Positions 17,373 to 26,242 of a stretch of DNA of 64,000 bases are shown here, one piece after another. The position numbers were made by a program, and so were the translations under genes. Source of the DNA: Rhodocyclaceae bacterium (GTDB lineage: Bacteria; Pseudomonadota; Gammaproteobacteria; Burkholderiales; Rhodocyclaceae); the NCBI GenBank assembly GCA_020445665.1, contig JAGRGD010000294.1:21605-85604 (forward strand), written 5' to 3'. Position 1 is the first letter of the stretch; the number at the start of each line of letters is the position of its first letter. The notes beneath the pieces are model-generated. The model was not told where the DNA came from. It was given only the letters and a program-made list of their open reading frames with translations, and did not search any database.

Positions 17373-17901
17373 GCGTGGCGCCTCGCCCCGCCGCCTGCCA
17401 GTCGCTGCGCGACAGCCCCATCACCAGACAGGCGTCGCCATCGAGCACGCGCGGCCCCAGCACCCGGAAGCCGTGGCGCGCGTAGAAGCGGTGGGCACGC
17501 CGGTTGCCGGCGAGCGGATCCACCCACACTTCGCACACGCCAGCCTCGCCGAAGCAGCGCGCCAGCGCGCTTGCCATCATGCGGCTGCCCAGCCCGCGCC
17601 CCAGGTCGGCCGGCTCGCCGATCCAGATGTCGATGGCCCGGATGCCTTCGCCGACAGGCCCCCAGTATCCGGTCTGCTCGCGCGCCGGATCGAGGATCTG
17701 GAGGAAACCCAGCGGCCGCCCCGCGAGCAGCGCAATCATCGGCTCGACCCCGGCCCGCGGCGCAGCCAGTTCCACCTCCCAGCACCAGTCACAGCCGGGT
17801 GGTGACGACGGCACGTGGGGGTAGCGCTCCCAGCCGCGCAGGAGGGCCACGTCGCCCGGCCCCGCGGGCCTCAGAGTCAGGTCTGCGGTGTCATGCATCA
17901 T
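17359..17901 (-). CDS. GNAT acetyltransferase, AAC(6')-like
   Basis: 180 residues; ATG 17901 follows GTGAGGGCC, with a second ATG immediately after. The order of motifs fits the GNAT fold: LTLRPAGPGDVALLRGW at the N terminus, YWGPVGEGIRAIDIWIGEP, the acetyl-CoA loop DLGRGLGSRMMASAL, and the C-terminal EVWVDPLAGNRRAHRFYARHGFRVLG. The DIWIGEP segment and RFYARHGF ending are shared with chromosomal aminoglycoside 6'-N-acetyltransferase relatives; whether it acts on a drug or a metabolite cannot be decided. It is convergent with the BON gene. Confidence 0.8.
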   Translation of the reverse strand: MMHDTADLTLRPAGPGDVALLRGWERYPHVPSSPPGCDWCWEVELAAPRAGVEPMIALLAGRPLGFLQILDPAREQTGYWGPVGEGIRAIDIWIGEPADLGRGLGSRMMASALARCFGEAGVCEVWVDPLAGNRRAHRFYARHGFRVLGPRVLDGDACLVMGLSRSDWQAAGRGATLRRR

Positions 17902-18080
17902 GGCCCTCACCTGCCTTTGGTCCGGTGGCGTCTCGCGAAACATTTCGTGCCAGCGCGCGCCCGCGAGACCGGGATCGCCCGTGCTACGATGCGCCCACGT
18001 CGCATAGTGCAGCGCAGCATGCGCTTCCGGGCACCGGCGGCGTACCGCAACCGTGATTTTGAGAATAGAGGAAAGGTCAG

Positions 18081-18443
18081 ATGAAACATTCGCTGCTCGT
18101 GATCCCGATGATCGCGCTCGCCCTTGGCGCCTGCTCGAAACAGGAAGAGGCGCCGGCCACGCCACCGAGCGCCGTCGAGCGGGCCAAGGAAGCGGCCAGC
18201 CAGGCCGTCGAGTCGGCCAAGGACAGCGCGGCTGCAGCCGGCGAGGCCGCCAGGGAAGCCGCCGAAGCGGCCAAGGAATCGGCATCGGAGGCCACCGAGG
18301 CGGCGAAGGAGAAGACCGAGGCGGCTGCCGAGTCCGTCAAGGAAGGCGCCGAGGACGCTGCCGAGGCGGCCCGCAAGGCGGCCGAAGCCGCGGTCCAGGC
18401 CGCCAAGGAGAGCGCCGAGGCTGCCAAGGAAAGCGCCAAGTAA
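18081..18443 (+). CDS. Small Ala/Glu/Lys-rich helical lipoprotein
   Basis: 120 residues. The N terminus MKHSLLVIPMIALALGACSK carries a lipobox LGAC, so Cys18 should be lipidated and the protein membrane-anchored. The rest is an almost uninterrupted series of 11-residue-like units built from Ala, Glu, Lys and Ser (AKEAASQAVESAKDSAAAAG and similar), predicting one long amphipathic helix like apolipoprotein or LEA-type proteins. Such lipoproteins have been linked to envelope spacing or stress, but no specific role can be given. AGGAAAGGTCAG precedes the ATG. A strong terminator follows 28 bases after the stop. Confidence 0.7.
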   Translation: MKHSLLVIPMIALALGACSKQEEAPATPPSAVERAKEAASQAVESAKDSAAAAGEAAREAAEAAKESASEATEAAKEKTEAAAESVKEGAEDAAEAARKAAEAAVQAAKESAEAAKESAK

Positions 18444-18470
18444 CAGCGGCCTGCGGGCACGCCACGGCGA

Positions 18471-18497
18471 GGGGCGACCACAGGGTCGCCCCTTTTT
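18471..18497 (+). terminator. Rho-independent terminator after the lipoprotein gene
   Basis: GGGGCGACC pairs with GGTCGCCCC across a four-base loop and is followed directly by TTTTT. Nine GC-rich pairs make it one of the clearest terminators in the window. Confidence 0.85.
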
Positions 18498-18578
18498 CGT
18501 GGGCCGGCCCGGCGGCTCCGGCAAATCCGGAAACAAATCCCGCCCCCACGGCGCGCGCGGCTCGCCGACAATCCCATC

Positions 18579-18929
18579 ATGACCCGAGCATTTTCGACCG
18601 GCCTTGCGATGGCCATTGCCCTGATGATCTCCACCCAGGCGTCCGCCGATGCCCCGGTGCGCCCCGCCGAGAGCCTGTGCCGCTGCATCGAGGCGCCCGA
18701 CGCGGACGGTTGCCCGGCGCTGATCGAGCGGGTGCCGGCCGCCGAGCTGCCGCGCCACGCGGCAGACTGCAGCGCCCCGGCGCGGGGTGGCCCGACCCTG
18801 TGCCAGTGCCTGACCCGTGAGGCACCCGACCCGGAAACCGCCCGCCGCTGCCAGGGCATGCTGTCGATCCTCGAAGCACCGGCGATCCGGCTTGCCGATT
18901 CACGCTGTCGTGCCCCCCTCAAGGACTGA
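18579..18929 (+). CDS. Small secreted Cys-rich protein with duplicated CxC units
   Basis: 116 residues. A signal peptide ends near ASADA (about residue 24). The mature part has two similar halves, each with a CxC, a later Cys followed by hydrophobics, and a final Cys: LCRCIEAPDADGCPALIERV...DC, then LCQCLTREAPDPETARRCQGML...RC. The same pattern is found in the protein encoded at 48012-48371, so these are distant paralogues. Disulfide-stabilised periplasmic or secreted proteins are likely; no function is known to me for the family. The next gene is convergent, 17 bases away. Confidence 0.65.
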   Translation: MTRAFSTGLAMAIALMISTQASADAPVRPAESLCRCIEAPDADGCPALIERVPAAELPRHAADCSAPARGGPTLCQCLTREAPDPETARRCQGMLSILEAPAIRLADSRCRAPLKD

Positions 18930-18946
18930 CACCGACATCGCCCGCG

Positions 18947-20584
18947 TCAGGCAATGCCCCGCTCGGCCAGCAGGGCATGGGCGCGGGGGCTCACGACGAC
19001 GACCAGCTTCATCATCGCGCGGGTCGCACCGACGAAGAGCTTTCTCATCGCGCGATCGTCGAGCCGCTCGAAGTCGACCTCGGCCAGGACCACCGCCGGC
19101 GCCGCCTGCCCCTTGAAGCGATAGACCGACTCCACCAGCAGCTCCCCCGGAGAGAATTCCGGCGATCCGAACAGGTCGTAGCGGCCGGTGAAGCGGCGCA
19201 GGCTGACCCGCCCCAGGCTGTCGCGCCCCAGCAGCCGGGAATGCTCCCGGCCGCGAAAAGTGATCAGCGCGGTGTCCTCGGCGCGAAAGCCGGCGGCATA
19301 GCACTGCCGGACCGCCTCGCGCACCCGCGCCTCGAGGGCGTCGTCGTCCTCGAAGACCAGGAAATCGACTTCACCCCGCTCGAACGGGGAGCGCGCCTCG
19401 GGCCGATCCGCCTCGGGCATCAACTCGGCGAGCAGGCGCACGATGGCGCGGGGGCTGCGGTAGTTGCCCCGCGCCCTGAGCCCGACCCAGCCCGGCAGCT
19501 GCACCGGTTCGCGGCCGTAGAGGTTCTGGAGCGGGTCCTCGAGCCACAGCAGGCGGGCCTCGGGCCGGGCATGGCGGAAGACCAGGTCGCGCCAGCGCTC
19601 GGGGAAGTCCTGGCCCTCGTCGACGATCACCGTGTCGAACAGGAAGTCCGGCCCGGGCACCAGCCCGGCGGCAGACTCGACGAGCCGCTCGAAGGCGCCG
19701 GGGGCGGCGAAATCCGGTGTCAGGCCGTGAGACCGGACGAACTGGTCGCACAGCATGTGGAAGGTGCAGATCCGCCCGCCGGCCGGCGCGATGGCGCGGA
19801 TGTGGTCGGCCAGCGGGCGGTTGTAGCAGACATAGAGCACGGTCCGCCCCGCCTCGACGGCCGCCCGGTACTCGGCCAGCGCCAGCTGGGTCTTGCCCGA
19901 CCCCGCGGTGCCGGTGACGCGCAGCCGGAACGGCGCCATGTCGAGCTGGCGCGCCCAGTGGGCAAGACCGCCGGAGACCCGATTGACCAGCGTGCGCGCC
20001 TGGCCCACCAGCGCACTGACGTCCGGCTCGAGCTGGATGATGTCGCGCAGGAAGCGGTGCACGCTGTCGGCCTGCGGTGCGGCCTCGCCGGGGCCGAGGA
20101 CCTCGACGATGCGGGCCACGAGCCGGTCGCGGCAGGCCGCGTCGACGATGCGCTCGGGCGCCAGTCCGGCCGTGGCCGGCTCGCGCACGGTGTAGTCCGG
20201 GCAGTAGAGCAGGTATTCCATGGTCACCGCCGCGCCTCGCGTCCGCTCCGCCAGCTTGCGGCCCAGCACCTGCAGCGTGCGGCCGATCCGCACCGGCACG
20301 CTGAGCCGCTTGCCCGGGTAGCGCTTGACGAGACCCTCGGGGGATTCGTCGAGCAGGCCGCTCATCTGCTCGATCAGCAGCACCGCGCCGGCGCGATTGA
20401 CGATTGCGAAACTGACCTCGCCGTAGATCGAGTGGCCCTGCTCCACCGTGGTCCAGTGCACGGCGTGATAGACGGCGTAGTCGTCGGACAGGGCCGCCTC
20501 GAATCGGGCCAGCGTGGCGATCTCCCGCGCGGCGGCGCCGCTCGCCTCCAGTTCGCGCCAGCCGTCCGGATAGATCTTCGCCAT
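18947..20584 (-). CDS. NERD-containing superfamily I DNA/RNA helicase-like ATPase
   Basis: 545 residues. The N-terminal 100 residues resemble a nuclease-related (NERD) region (LARFEAALSDDYAVYHAVHW, GEVSFAIVNRAGAVLLIEQM). A Walker A motif GTAGSGKTQLALAEY lies near residue 227, a DEGQDF Walker B/motif II near 327, GNYRSPRAIVRLL as motif IV-like, and VYRFKGQAAPAVVLAEV followed by KLFVGATRAMMKL as the UvrD-type C-terminal motifs V and VI. It is therefore an SF1A helicase-like ATPase acting on nucleic acid; similar stand-alone proteins are widespread and occasionally found in defence loci, but nothing nearby argues for that here. It is divergent from the YaiI operon. Confidence 0.8.
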   Translation of the reverse strand: MAKIYPDGWRELEASGAAAREIATLARFEAALSDDYAVYHAVHWTTVEQGHSIYGEVSFAIVNRAGAVLLIEQMSGLLDESPEGLVKRYPGKRLSVPVRIGRTLQVLGRKLAERTRGAAVTMEYLLYCPDYTVREPATAGLAPERIVDAACRDRLVARIVEVLGPGEAAPQADSVHRFLRDIIQLEPDVSALVGQARTLVNRVSGGLAHWARQLDMAPFRLRVTGTAGSGKTQLALAEYRAAVEAGRTVLYVCYNRPLADHIRAIAPAGGRICTFHMLCDQFVRSHGLTPDFAAPGAFERLVESAAGLVPGPDFLFDTVIVDEGQDFPERWRDLVFRHARPEARLLWLEDPLQNLYGREPVQLPGWVGLRARGNYRSPRAIVRLLAELMPEADRPEARSPFERGEVDFLVFEDDDALEARVREAVRQCYAAGFRAEDTALITFRGREHSRLLGRDSLGRVSLRRFTGRYDLFGSPEFSPGELLVESVYRFKGQAAPAVVLAEVDFERLDDRAMRKLFVGATRAMMKLVVVVSPRAHALLAERGIA

Positions 20585-20699
20585 GCCCGCTGCACCCGTG
20601 TCCTGTCGAATGGTGCCTCAGGTTAGCGGAATCGGCGCGTGCGGGCCCGCTGACGCGCGACGGAGTACCATCGGGGCAATGCCAATTGCCGGAGACACG

Positions 20700-21152
20700 A
20701 TGAAGCTGTGGGTGGATGCCGACGCCTGCCCGGTCGCGATCCGGGAGATCCTCTACCGCGCGGCGCGACGCACCGAGACCCCGCTGACGCTGGTCGCCAA
20801 CCAGTGGCTGAAGGTGCCCCCGTCACCGTGGATCCGTGCGATCCAGGTGCCGGCAGGTTTCGACGAGGCGGACAAACGGATCGCCGCAGAGGCCGCGGAC
20901 GGCGACCTCGTCATCACCGCCGACGTGCCACTCGCCGCGCTGGTCATCGCCAAGGGCGCGGTGGTGCTTGATCCCCGCGGCGAGCGCCTCGACGCCGGCA
21001 ACATCGGGGAGCGGGTGGCGATGCGCGACTTCCTCGACACCCTGCGCTCGGGCGGCGTGGACACCGGTGGCCCTGCCGCATTCACCAGCGCCGACGCCAA
21101 GGCCTTCGCCGACCGCCTCGACGGCCTGCTCGTCCGGCGAGCCGCCCGATGA
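20700..21152 (+). CDS. YaiI/YqxD family protein (DUF188, PIN-like)
   Basis: 150 residues from ATG 20700 (GGAGA upstream). The start MKLWVDADACPVAIREILYR and later ANQWLKVP, DLVITADVPLAALVI and GAVVLDPRGERLDAGNI are typical of the UPF0178/YaiI family, whose acidic residues (VDADACP, TADVP) resemble a PIN nuclease active site; activity has not been established to my knowledge. Its stop overlaps the ATG of the following LysR gene (ATGA), so it heads a three-gene operon with LysR and DUF2254. Confidence 0.85.
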   Translation: MKLWVDADACPVAIREILYRAARRTETPLTLVANQWLKVPPSPWIRAIQVPAGFDEADKRIAAEAADGDLVITADVPLAALVIAKGAVVLDPRGERLDAGNIGERVAMRDFLDTLRSGGVDTGGPAAFTSADAKAFADRLDGLLVRRAAR

Positions 21153-22054
21153 TCGCGCGCAAATACCTCTACCTCATCGCCCTCGCCCGGGAGCAGCACT
21201 TCGGCCGCGCCGCCGAGGCCTGCCACGTCTCCTCCTCGACCCTGTCGGCGGCGATCAAGGACATCGAGACCGAGCTTGGCGTGACGGTCGTGGAACGGGG
21301 CCAGCAGTTCGTCGGCCTGACCGCCGAGGGCCGCTGCGTGCTCGCCCATGCGCGTCGGCTGGCCGACGGCGTCGCCGGTCTGAAGCAAGAGCTGGCGACC
21401 CTGCAGAACCGCCTTCAGGGGCGGCTCCTGATCGGGGTCATCCCGACCGCGCTGACCGCGGTCAGCGCCCTCTCTGCCGCCCTCGCCCGCCGCCACCCAC
21501 AGGTGGGGATCGAGGTCCGCTCCCTGTCCACCGGCGAGATCCTGCGCCGCCTGTCGAACTTCGAGATCGACGCCGGGGTGATCTACCTGCCCCACCACGG
21601 CGAACTGCCCCTGGTCACCCAGCCCCTGTGGGTCGAGGACCACGTCCTGCTGACCCCCCGCGGTGGCCCCCTCGACGGTCGCGACGAGATCGCCTGGGCC
21701 GAGGTCACCGATCTGCCCCTGTGCCTGCTCACCCAGGACATGCTCAACCGCCAGACCATCGACGCCACCTTCGCCTCGGTCGGCACCGAGGCCCGGCCGA
21801 GCCTCGAGACCAACTCGATCGTCAGCCTGCTGGCCCATGTCTGCAGCGGCGCCTGGAGCACGATCATTCCGCGCAGCGTGCTCGAACAGATCGGTACCCC
21901 GCGCGAGGCCCGGGTGCTGCGCCTGGTGGCACCGGCGCTGGCCTGGACCACCGGCCTGGCCACCCTGCCCCAGGACCCGCCCAAGCCCCTGATCAGCGCC
22001 TTGCGCGAGGTGGCCGCTACACTGCAGGATTCGCACGATGCCGCCGCTGGCTGA
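21149..22054 (+). CDS. LysR-family transcriptional regulator
   Basis: 301 residues. A helix-turn-helix lies in the first 60 residues (LIALAREQHFGRAAEACHVSSSTLSAAIKDIETELGV) and the substrate-binding domain follows from about 90 (GRLLIGVIPTALTAVSALSAAL). The sequence is close to the LysR regulators often placed beside formate dehydrogenase genes, but no such genes are in the window. It overlaps both neighbours: 4 bases with the YaiI gene and 17 bases with the DUF2254 gene, so it probably does not control its own neighbours by divergent transcription as most LysR proteins do. The effector is unknown. Confidence 0.87.
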   Translation: MIARKYLYLIALAREQHFGRAAEACHVSSSTLSAAIKDIETELGVTVVERGQQFVGLTAEGRCVLAHARRLADGVAGLKQELATLQNRLQGRLLIGVIPTALTAVSALSAALARRHPQVGIEVRSLSTGEILRRLSNFEIDAGVIYLPHHGELPLVTQPLWVEDHVLLTPRGGPLDGRDEIAWAEVTDLPLCLLTQDMLNRQTIDATFASVGTEARPSLETNSIVSLLAHVCSGAWSTIIPRSVLEQIGTPREARVLRLVAPALAWTTGLATLPQDPPKPLISALREVAATLQDSHDAAAG

Positions 22055-23390
22055 GGCCCTGCCGGTCCGCCTCAACACGGTCTGGGAGCACCTGCGCACC
22101 AGCTACTGGTTCGTGCCGATGCTGATGCTGATCGCCGCCGTGCTGATGGCCTGGCTGGCCATCTATGCCGATACACGGGTCGATCTGCGACAGATGGAAT
22201 CGCTGGCCTGGGCCCTGGTCGCGAGCAGCGAAGGCGCGACGGCGGTGATGTCGACGGTGGCAGGCTCGATGGTGACCATCGCGGGGGTGGTCTTTTCGAT
22301 CACGCTGGTGGCCCTGTCCCTGGCATCCGGCCAGTTCGGTCCGCGCATGCTGCGCAACTTCATCCGCGACCGGGTGAACCAGAGCGCGCTGGGCGCCTTT
22401 CTCGCCACTTTCCTCTATTGCCTGCTGGTCCTGAGCGCGGTGCGCCACGGCCCGCCCGAGTCCGAGTTCGTGCCCCGCCTCGCCGTCGGCATCGGTGTGC
22501 TGCTGGCGGTCGTGAGCGTCGCGACGCTGATCGCCTACATTCACCACGTGGCCGTGACGATCCAGGCCGACACCCTGATCGAGATCATCTACGACGACCT
22601 GTGCCGTCAGATCGACGCCGTCTGCCCCGTCAGCGACGAAGTGCGCGCGAGCACCGTCGACACCGGCACACGCCATGCCTTCGACGAGACGCCGGCCCAG
22701 GTGGCCTCGCCCTGCCACGGCTACCTGCAGGCGGTGGACCATGACGCCCTCGCCCGGGTCGCCGCGGAGGCCGGCGTCGTGGTGCGCATGGAGCGCGGCG
22801 CGGGCCACTACCTGCTCGAGGGCAGCCGCCTGATGTCGGTCTGGCCGGCGGGCACGCTGGATGGCCCGCTCGAGTCCCGCCTGCAGGCCTGCGTGGTCTT
22901 CGGCGCGCAACGGACCGCCACCCAGGACATGGAGTTCGCCCTCGACCAGCTGGTCGAGATCGCCGCCCGCGCCCTGTCGCCCGGCATCAACGACCCCTTC
23001 ACGGCGATCACCTGTGTGGACCGGCTGAGTTCGGCCCTGGCGCGACTGGCCGCCCATGGCCAGCCCGCGGCCTGGCACCGGGATGCGGAGGGCGTACCGC
23101 GCGTGCTCGACCGCCCGCCCGGCTTCGCCGAGGCGCTGGACGCCGCCTTCCACCCGATCCGGCAGTGCGCGAGGGACAACGCGCCGGTAGCGATTCGCCT
23201 GATGGCCGCCATGGCGGAGCTTTCTGCCGTCTGCACCGACCCCGACCAGCGCGCCGCACTGCGCCGCCATGCCGACCAGTTGCTGCGCAACGCTGCCGCC
23301 CATTTCGGTGATCCCGGCGATCTCGCCGACCTCCGTGCCCGCCACCGCCAGATGGTCTGTTCGCCCGGCAGTCAAGCAGGTGGCGACTGA
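22038..23390 (+). CDS. DUF2254 family membrane protein
   Basis: 450 residues. Four hydrophobic segments lie in the first 180 residues (about 25-45, 75-98, 115-138, 150-175; for example VPMLMLIAAVLMAWLAIYA and MVTIAGVVFSITLVALSLA). The motif SLASGQFGPRMLRNFIRDR and the cytosolic part LSPGINDPFTAITCVDRL are hallmarks of DUF2254. The function of this widespread inner-membrane family is not established. The last codons and the stop lie inside copy D of the dispersed repeat, which has probably supplied the C terminus (MVCSPGSQAGGD). Confidence 0.85.
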   Translation: MPPLAEALPVRLNTVWEHLRTSYWFVPMLMLIAAVLMAWLAIYADTRVDLRQMESLAWALVASSEGATAVMSTVAGSMVTIAGVVFSITLVALSLASGQFGPRMLRNFIRDRVNQSALGAFLATFLYCLLVLSAVRHGPPESEFVPRLAVGIGVLLAVVSVATLIAYIHHVAVTIQADTLIEIIYDDLCRQIDAVCPVSDEVRASTVDTGTRHAFDETPAQVASPCHGYLQAVDHDALARVAAEAGVVVRMERGAGHYLLEGSRLMSVWPAGTLDGPLESRLQACVVFGAQRTATQDMEFALDQLVEIAARALSPGINDPFTAITCVDRLSSALARLAAHGQPAAWHRDAEGVPRVLDRPPGFAEALDAAFHPIRQCARDNAPVAIRLMAAMAELSAVCTDPDQRAALRRHADQLLRNAAAHFGDPGDLADLRARHRQMVCSPGSQAGGD

Positions 23391-23415
23391 AGGCAGAGCT
23401 CCCACCCCCTGCAAG
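23365..23415 (+). repeat. Dispersed intergenic repeat, copy D (diverged)
   Basis: CCGGCAGTCAAGCAGGTGGC followed by GACTGAAGGCAGAGCT and a CCACCCCCTGCAAG tract aligns with copy A base for base with about a quarter of positions changed. It overlaps the 3' end of the DUF2254 gene, unlike the other copies, which are wholly intergenic. Confidence 0.45.
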
Positions 23416-23571
23416 GAGAGGGAGCGAGCAGCTCGCGACCTGACTGATCCGGAATCGCTCAGGCGCCCCGGACAATGACCAGCGACTATGGTCAGTGGGC
23501 AATCGCGCCGATACACTGGCGTGTGTCGTCACCCTGCCGCGCCGCCCCGCGCGCTTTCCCGGAGTTTGCCG

Positions 23572-24192
23572 ATGTCCGTCTGGGCCCATGCGTGTCGCCC
23601 CTGCAACCCCGCGTTGTCCGGCCCGATCTTCGTCTCGGCCGCCGCGGTGGCCGAGATGCCGGCGTCCGCCCACTGCCTGCAGGTGCGCATCGACGGCAGC
23701 TGGCATTGCGTGGTCGTCGATCGCGACCGGCGGGTCGCCGTGGAGCAGATGCTGATCCGTGACGCGGTCGTGGCCAGCCGCAGCGACTGCCCGGACTGCG
23801 CCGCCCTGCTCGAGGGCGTCGGGCGCGAGCCGCCCACCGAGCCGGCGCCCGAGGTGGCGCCACCCACTGAACCCGCCCCCAGCGAGCTACCGGCCACGGT
23901 CGAGGCCTCGTCCGGCGAAGGCGGCTCGGCCGGCACCGTCCAGGCTGCCGCGATGGCGGTGCGTGACCAGCGGGTCGTCGTGGTGCTGGTTCCCCTCGCC
24001 CTGGTGAGCAGCCCCGGCGAGGCCGACATGGCGGCCGAGCGGCTGGCGGCCACCTTCCACGGGGCACCACTGTTGCTGATGGGCCAGGCGGACGACGGCT
24101 CGCCCCGCTATCACGGTCCGGCCGAGCTTCAGGCGCTGGTCAGCGGCATCCCCCTCGAGCGGATGCCCTGGAAGGTCTATCGCCTGCGCTGA
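23572..24192 (+). CDS. Hypothetical protein with two CxxC motifs
   Basis: 206 residues from ATG 23572 (CCGGAG eight bases upstream). The N-terminal 80 residues contain HACRPCN and SDCPDCAALL, a possible zinc-ribbon pair. The middle is a Pro/Glu-rich linker (PPTEPAPEVAPPTEPAP), and the C-terminal 80 residues form a compact alpha/beta-looking segment (VVVVLVPLALVSSPGEADMAAERL, GAPLLLMGQADDGSPRYHG). No signal peptide is evident. I do not recognise the family. It stands alone between the DUF2254 operon and the DUF1538 operon. Confidence 0.6.
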   Translation: MSVWAHACRPCNPALSGPIFVSAAAVAEMPASAHCLQVRIDGSWHCVVVDRDRRVAVEQMLIRDAVVASRSDCPDCAALLEGVGREPPTEPAPEVAPPTEPAPSELPATVEASSGEGGSAGTVQAAAMAVRDQRVVVVLVPLALVSSPGEADMAAERLAATFHGAPLLLMGQADDGSPRYHGPAELQALVSGIPLERMPWKVYRLR

Positions 24193-24354
24193 TGCGCCTC
24201 GCATCCGTATTGATGCGAATGGCACGCCGGGTGGCGCCGGCTAGAATGTTGGCAGCGGAATCCGGCGTCGGATCCCGATCCGGATTCAATGATTCGGCCG
24301 CCGTGCCGAAAACACTCTGATCAGCCCACCCACCCTTCACCGCCGCACGCCCCC

Positions 24355-25089
24355 TTGAGCAAGCAGCTGCAACAATTCCTCGCCTCCCTGCTCGACAGCG
24401 TGCGGGATCTCCTGCCCATCGCGGTCGTCATCGGCTTCTTCCAGCTCGTCGTCCTGCAGCAACCGATCCCGAACCTCGCCAATCTGCTGGTCGGCACGGT
24501 ACTGGTGGTGCTGGGCCTGACCTTCTTCATCCGCGGCCTCGAGATGGGCCTGTTCCCGATCGGCGAGCGGATGGCCTACGACTTCGCCCGCAAGGGCTCG
24601 CTGTTCTGGCTGCTGGCCTTCGCCTTCGCGCTCGGCTTCGGCACCACGGTGGCCGAACCGGCGCTGATCGCCGTCGCCGACGAGGCGGCCCAGATCGCCG
24701 CCGAGGGCGGCGTCATCGCCAACACCGAGGCCGAACGCGACGACTACGCCCAGGGCCTGCGCTATACGGTGGCCCTGTCGGTCGGCTTCGCGATCATGCT
24801 GGGCGTCCTGCGCATCCTGCGCGGCTGGCCGATCCAGTACCTGATCATCGGGGGCTACATCGGGGTGGTGGTCATGACCGAGTTCGCACCCGAGGAGATC
24901 ATCGGCATCGCCTACGACTCGGGCGGCGTGACGACCTCGACGATCACCGTGCCGCTGGTCACCGCCCTGGGCGTCGGGCTCGCCTCGTCGATCAAGGGCC
25001 GCAACCCGATGATCGACGGCTTCGGCCTGATCGCCTTCGCCTCCCTCACGCCGATGATCTTCGTCATGGGCTACGGGATGCTGGTCTGA
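24355..25089 (+). CDS. DUF1538 family membrane protein, first of a pair
   Basis: About 244 residues if translation starts at TTG 24355 ([23 protein letters not shown]); an in-frame ATG at 24289 would add a low-complexity leader. Six or so hydrophobic segments include [23 protein letters not shown] and the repeated family signature [17 protein letters not shown] and [23 protein letters not shown]. The latter is conserved almost exactly in the next gene, so the two are paralogous halves. DUF1538 proteins are thought to be transporters, possibly for cations; the substrate is unknown. Its stop shares a base with the start of the partner gene. Confidence 0.83.
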   Translation: MSKQLQQFLASLLDSVRDLLPIAVVIGFFQLVVLQQPIPNLANLLVGTVLVVLGLTFFIRGLEMGLFPIGERMAYDFARKGSLFWLLAFAFALGFGTTVAEPALIAVADEAAQIAAEGGVIANTEAERDDYAQGLRYTVALSVGFAIMLGVLRILRGWPIQYLIIGGYIGVVVMTEFAPEEIIGIAYDSGGVTTSTITVPLVTALGVGLASSIKGRNPMIDGFGLIAFASLTPMIFVMGYGMLV

Positions 25090-25889
25090 TGGTGGACGGC
25101 CTGCTCCACTTCGCCGGCACGGTCGGCCAGACCGTCTTCGACGTGCTGCCGATCGCGGCGATCATCTTCGGCTTCCAGTTCTTCGTCATTCGCAAGCCGA
25201 TCCCGAACCTGAAGCAGGTGCTGATCGGCTTCGGCTACGTGCTGCTGGGGCTCGCCCTTTTCCTCGAGGGCCTCGACCAGGCGCTGTTCCCGCTCGGCCG
25301 GCTGATGGCCGAGCAGCTCACCGACCCGATCTTCATCTATGGCTCGGCAGATCTCGTGCCCGCGCAGTTCCACTGGTCGGACTACCTGTGGGTGTATGCC
25401 TTTGCCGCGGCGATCGGCTTCTCGACGACCATCGCCGAGCCCTCGCTGATCGCCGTCGCGATCAAGGCGGCTGCCGTCTCGGGCGGGGCCATCAATGTGT
25501 GGGGCCTGCGCATCGCGGTCGCCAACGGCGTGGCGATCGGCATCGCACTGGGGACGTTTCGGATCGTCACCGGCACACCGTTGCACTACTACATCGTCGC
25601 CGGCTACATCATCGTCATCATCCAGACGATCTTTGCACCGAAGATGATCATCGCGCTGGCCTATGATTCGGGTGGCGTGACCACATCGACCGTAACGGTA
25701 CCGCTGGTGACGGCGCTGGGCCTCGGCCTGGCCGGCACGGTGCCGGGCCGGAGCGTGCTGCTCGACGGCTTCGGCCTGATCGCCTTCGCCAGCCTGTTTC
25801 CGATGATGACCGTGATGAGCTACGCCCAGGTGGCAGAGTGGCGGACGCGCAGGCGCCCGCCCGAGCCCCCCCTTGAACGAGGTGAATGA
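25089..25889 (+). CDS. DUF1538 family membrane protein, second of a pair
   Basis: 266 residues with the same architecture as the upstream protein: TVFDVLPIAAIIFGFQFFVIRKPIPN, GFSTTIAEPSLIAVAIKAA and [23 protein letters not shown]. The C-terminal 20 residues are basic and probably cytosolic. ATG 25089 overlaps the previous stop and the 3' end overlaps the PII-like gene (ATGA). Tight coupling suggests a heteromeric membrane complex regulated by the PII and CBS proteins encoded next. Confidence 0.83.
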   Translation: MVDGLLHFAGTVGQTVFDVLPIAAIIFGFQFFVIRKPIPNLKQVLIGFGYVLLGLALFLEGLDQALFPLGRLMAEQLTDPIFIYGSADLVPAQFHWSDYLWVYAFAAAIGFSTTIAEPSLIAVAIKAAAVSGGAINVWGLRIAVANGVAIGIALGTFRIVTGTPLHYYIVAGYIIVIIQTIFAPKMIIALAYDSGGVTTSTVTVPLVTALGLGLAGTVPGRSVLLDGFGLIAFASLFPMMTVMSYAQVAEWRTRRRPPEPPLERGE

Positions 25890-26242
25890 CCATGCATTTC
25901 AAGCTCCTGATCGCCCTGGTCGAGGACGACAAGACCAGCGCCGTGCTGCAGGCAGCGAGGGAAGCCGGCGCGACCGGTGCAACGGTGATCAACCAGGCCC
26001 GCGGCGAGGGCCTGCAGAAGGCCAAGACCTTCTTTGGCCTGGCCCTCGAGACCCAGCGTGACATGCTGCTGTTCCTCGTCGAAAAGCATCTCGCGCGCAA
26101 CATCCTCGAGACGATCGCGGTCAAGGGGGAGTTCGACAACAAGCCCGGCACGGGCATCGCGTTCCAGATCGACGTGGAGGACGCCGTGGGTGTCAGCCGG
26201 CAGATGAAGGAACTGACCGGGGTAGTGGAGGATGAGCTATGA
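25886..26242 (+). CDS. PII-like signalling protein
   Basis: 118 residues (ATG 25886; a second ATG at 25892). HFKLLIALVEDDKTSAVLQAAREAGATGATVINQARGEG is the first beta-alpha-beta half of a PII fold and AVKGEFDNKPGTGIAFQIDVEDAVGV the second. The T-loop uridylylation Tyr and the GDGK B-loop of classical GlnB/GlnK are absent, so it belongs to the divergent PII-like group and probably senses a nucleotide other than, or in addition to, ATP/2-oxoglutarate. Its place between DUF1538 genes and a CBS gene suggests it gates the membrane pair, as GlnK gates AmtB. Confidence 0.82.
   Translation: MTMHFKLLIALVEDDKTSAVLQAAREAGATGATVINQARGEGLQKAKTFFGLALETQRDMLLFLVEKHLARNILETIAVKGEFDNKPGTGIAFQIDVEDAVGVSRQMKELTGVVEDEL

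Noticed and set aside
18053-18820. Open frame over the lipoprotein and Cys-rich genes
   Set aside because: It runs through two genes with good signal peptides in other frames and across a strong terminator; composition is Gly/Arg-rich.
24200-24290. Sigma-54 promoter before the DUF1538 operon (TGGCACGCCGGGTGGC)
   Set aside because: The -24 part fits but the -12 GC is displaced and TTGC is replaced by GTGG, so the essential spacing is wrong.
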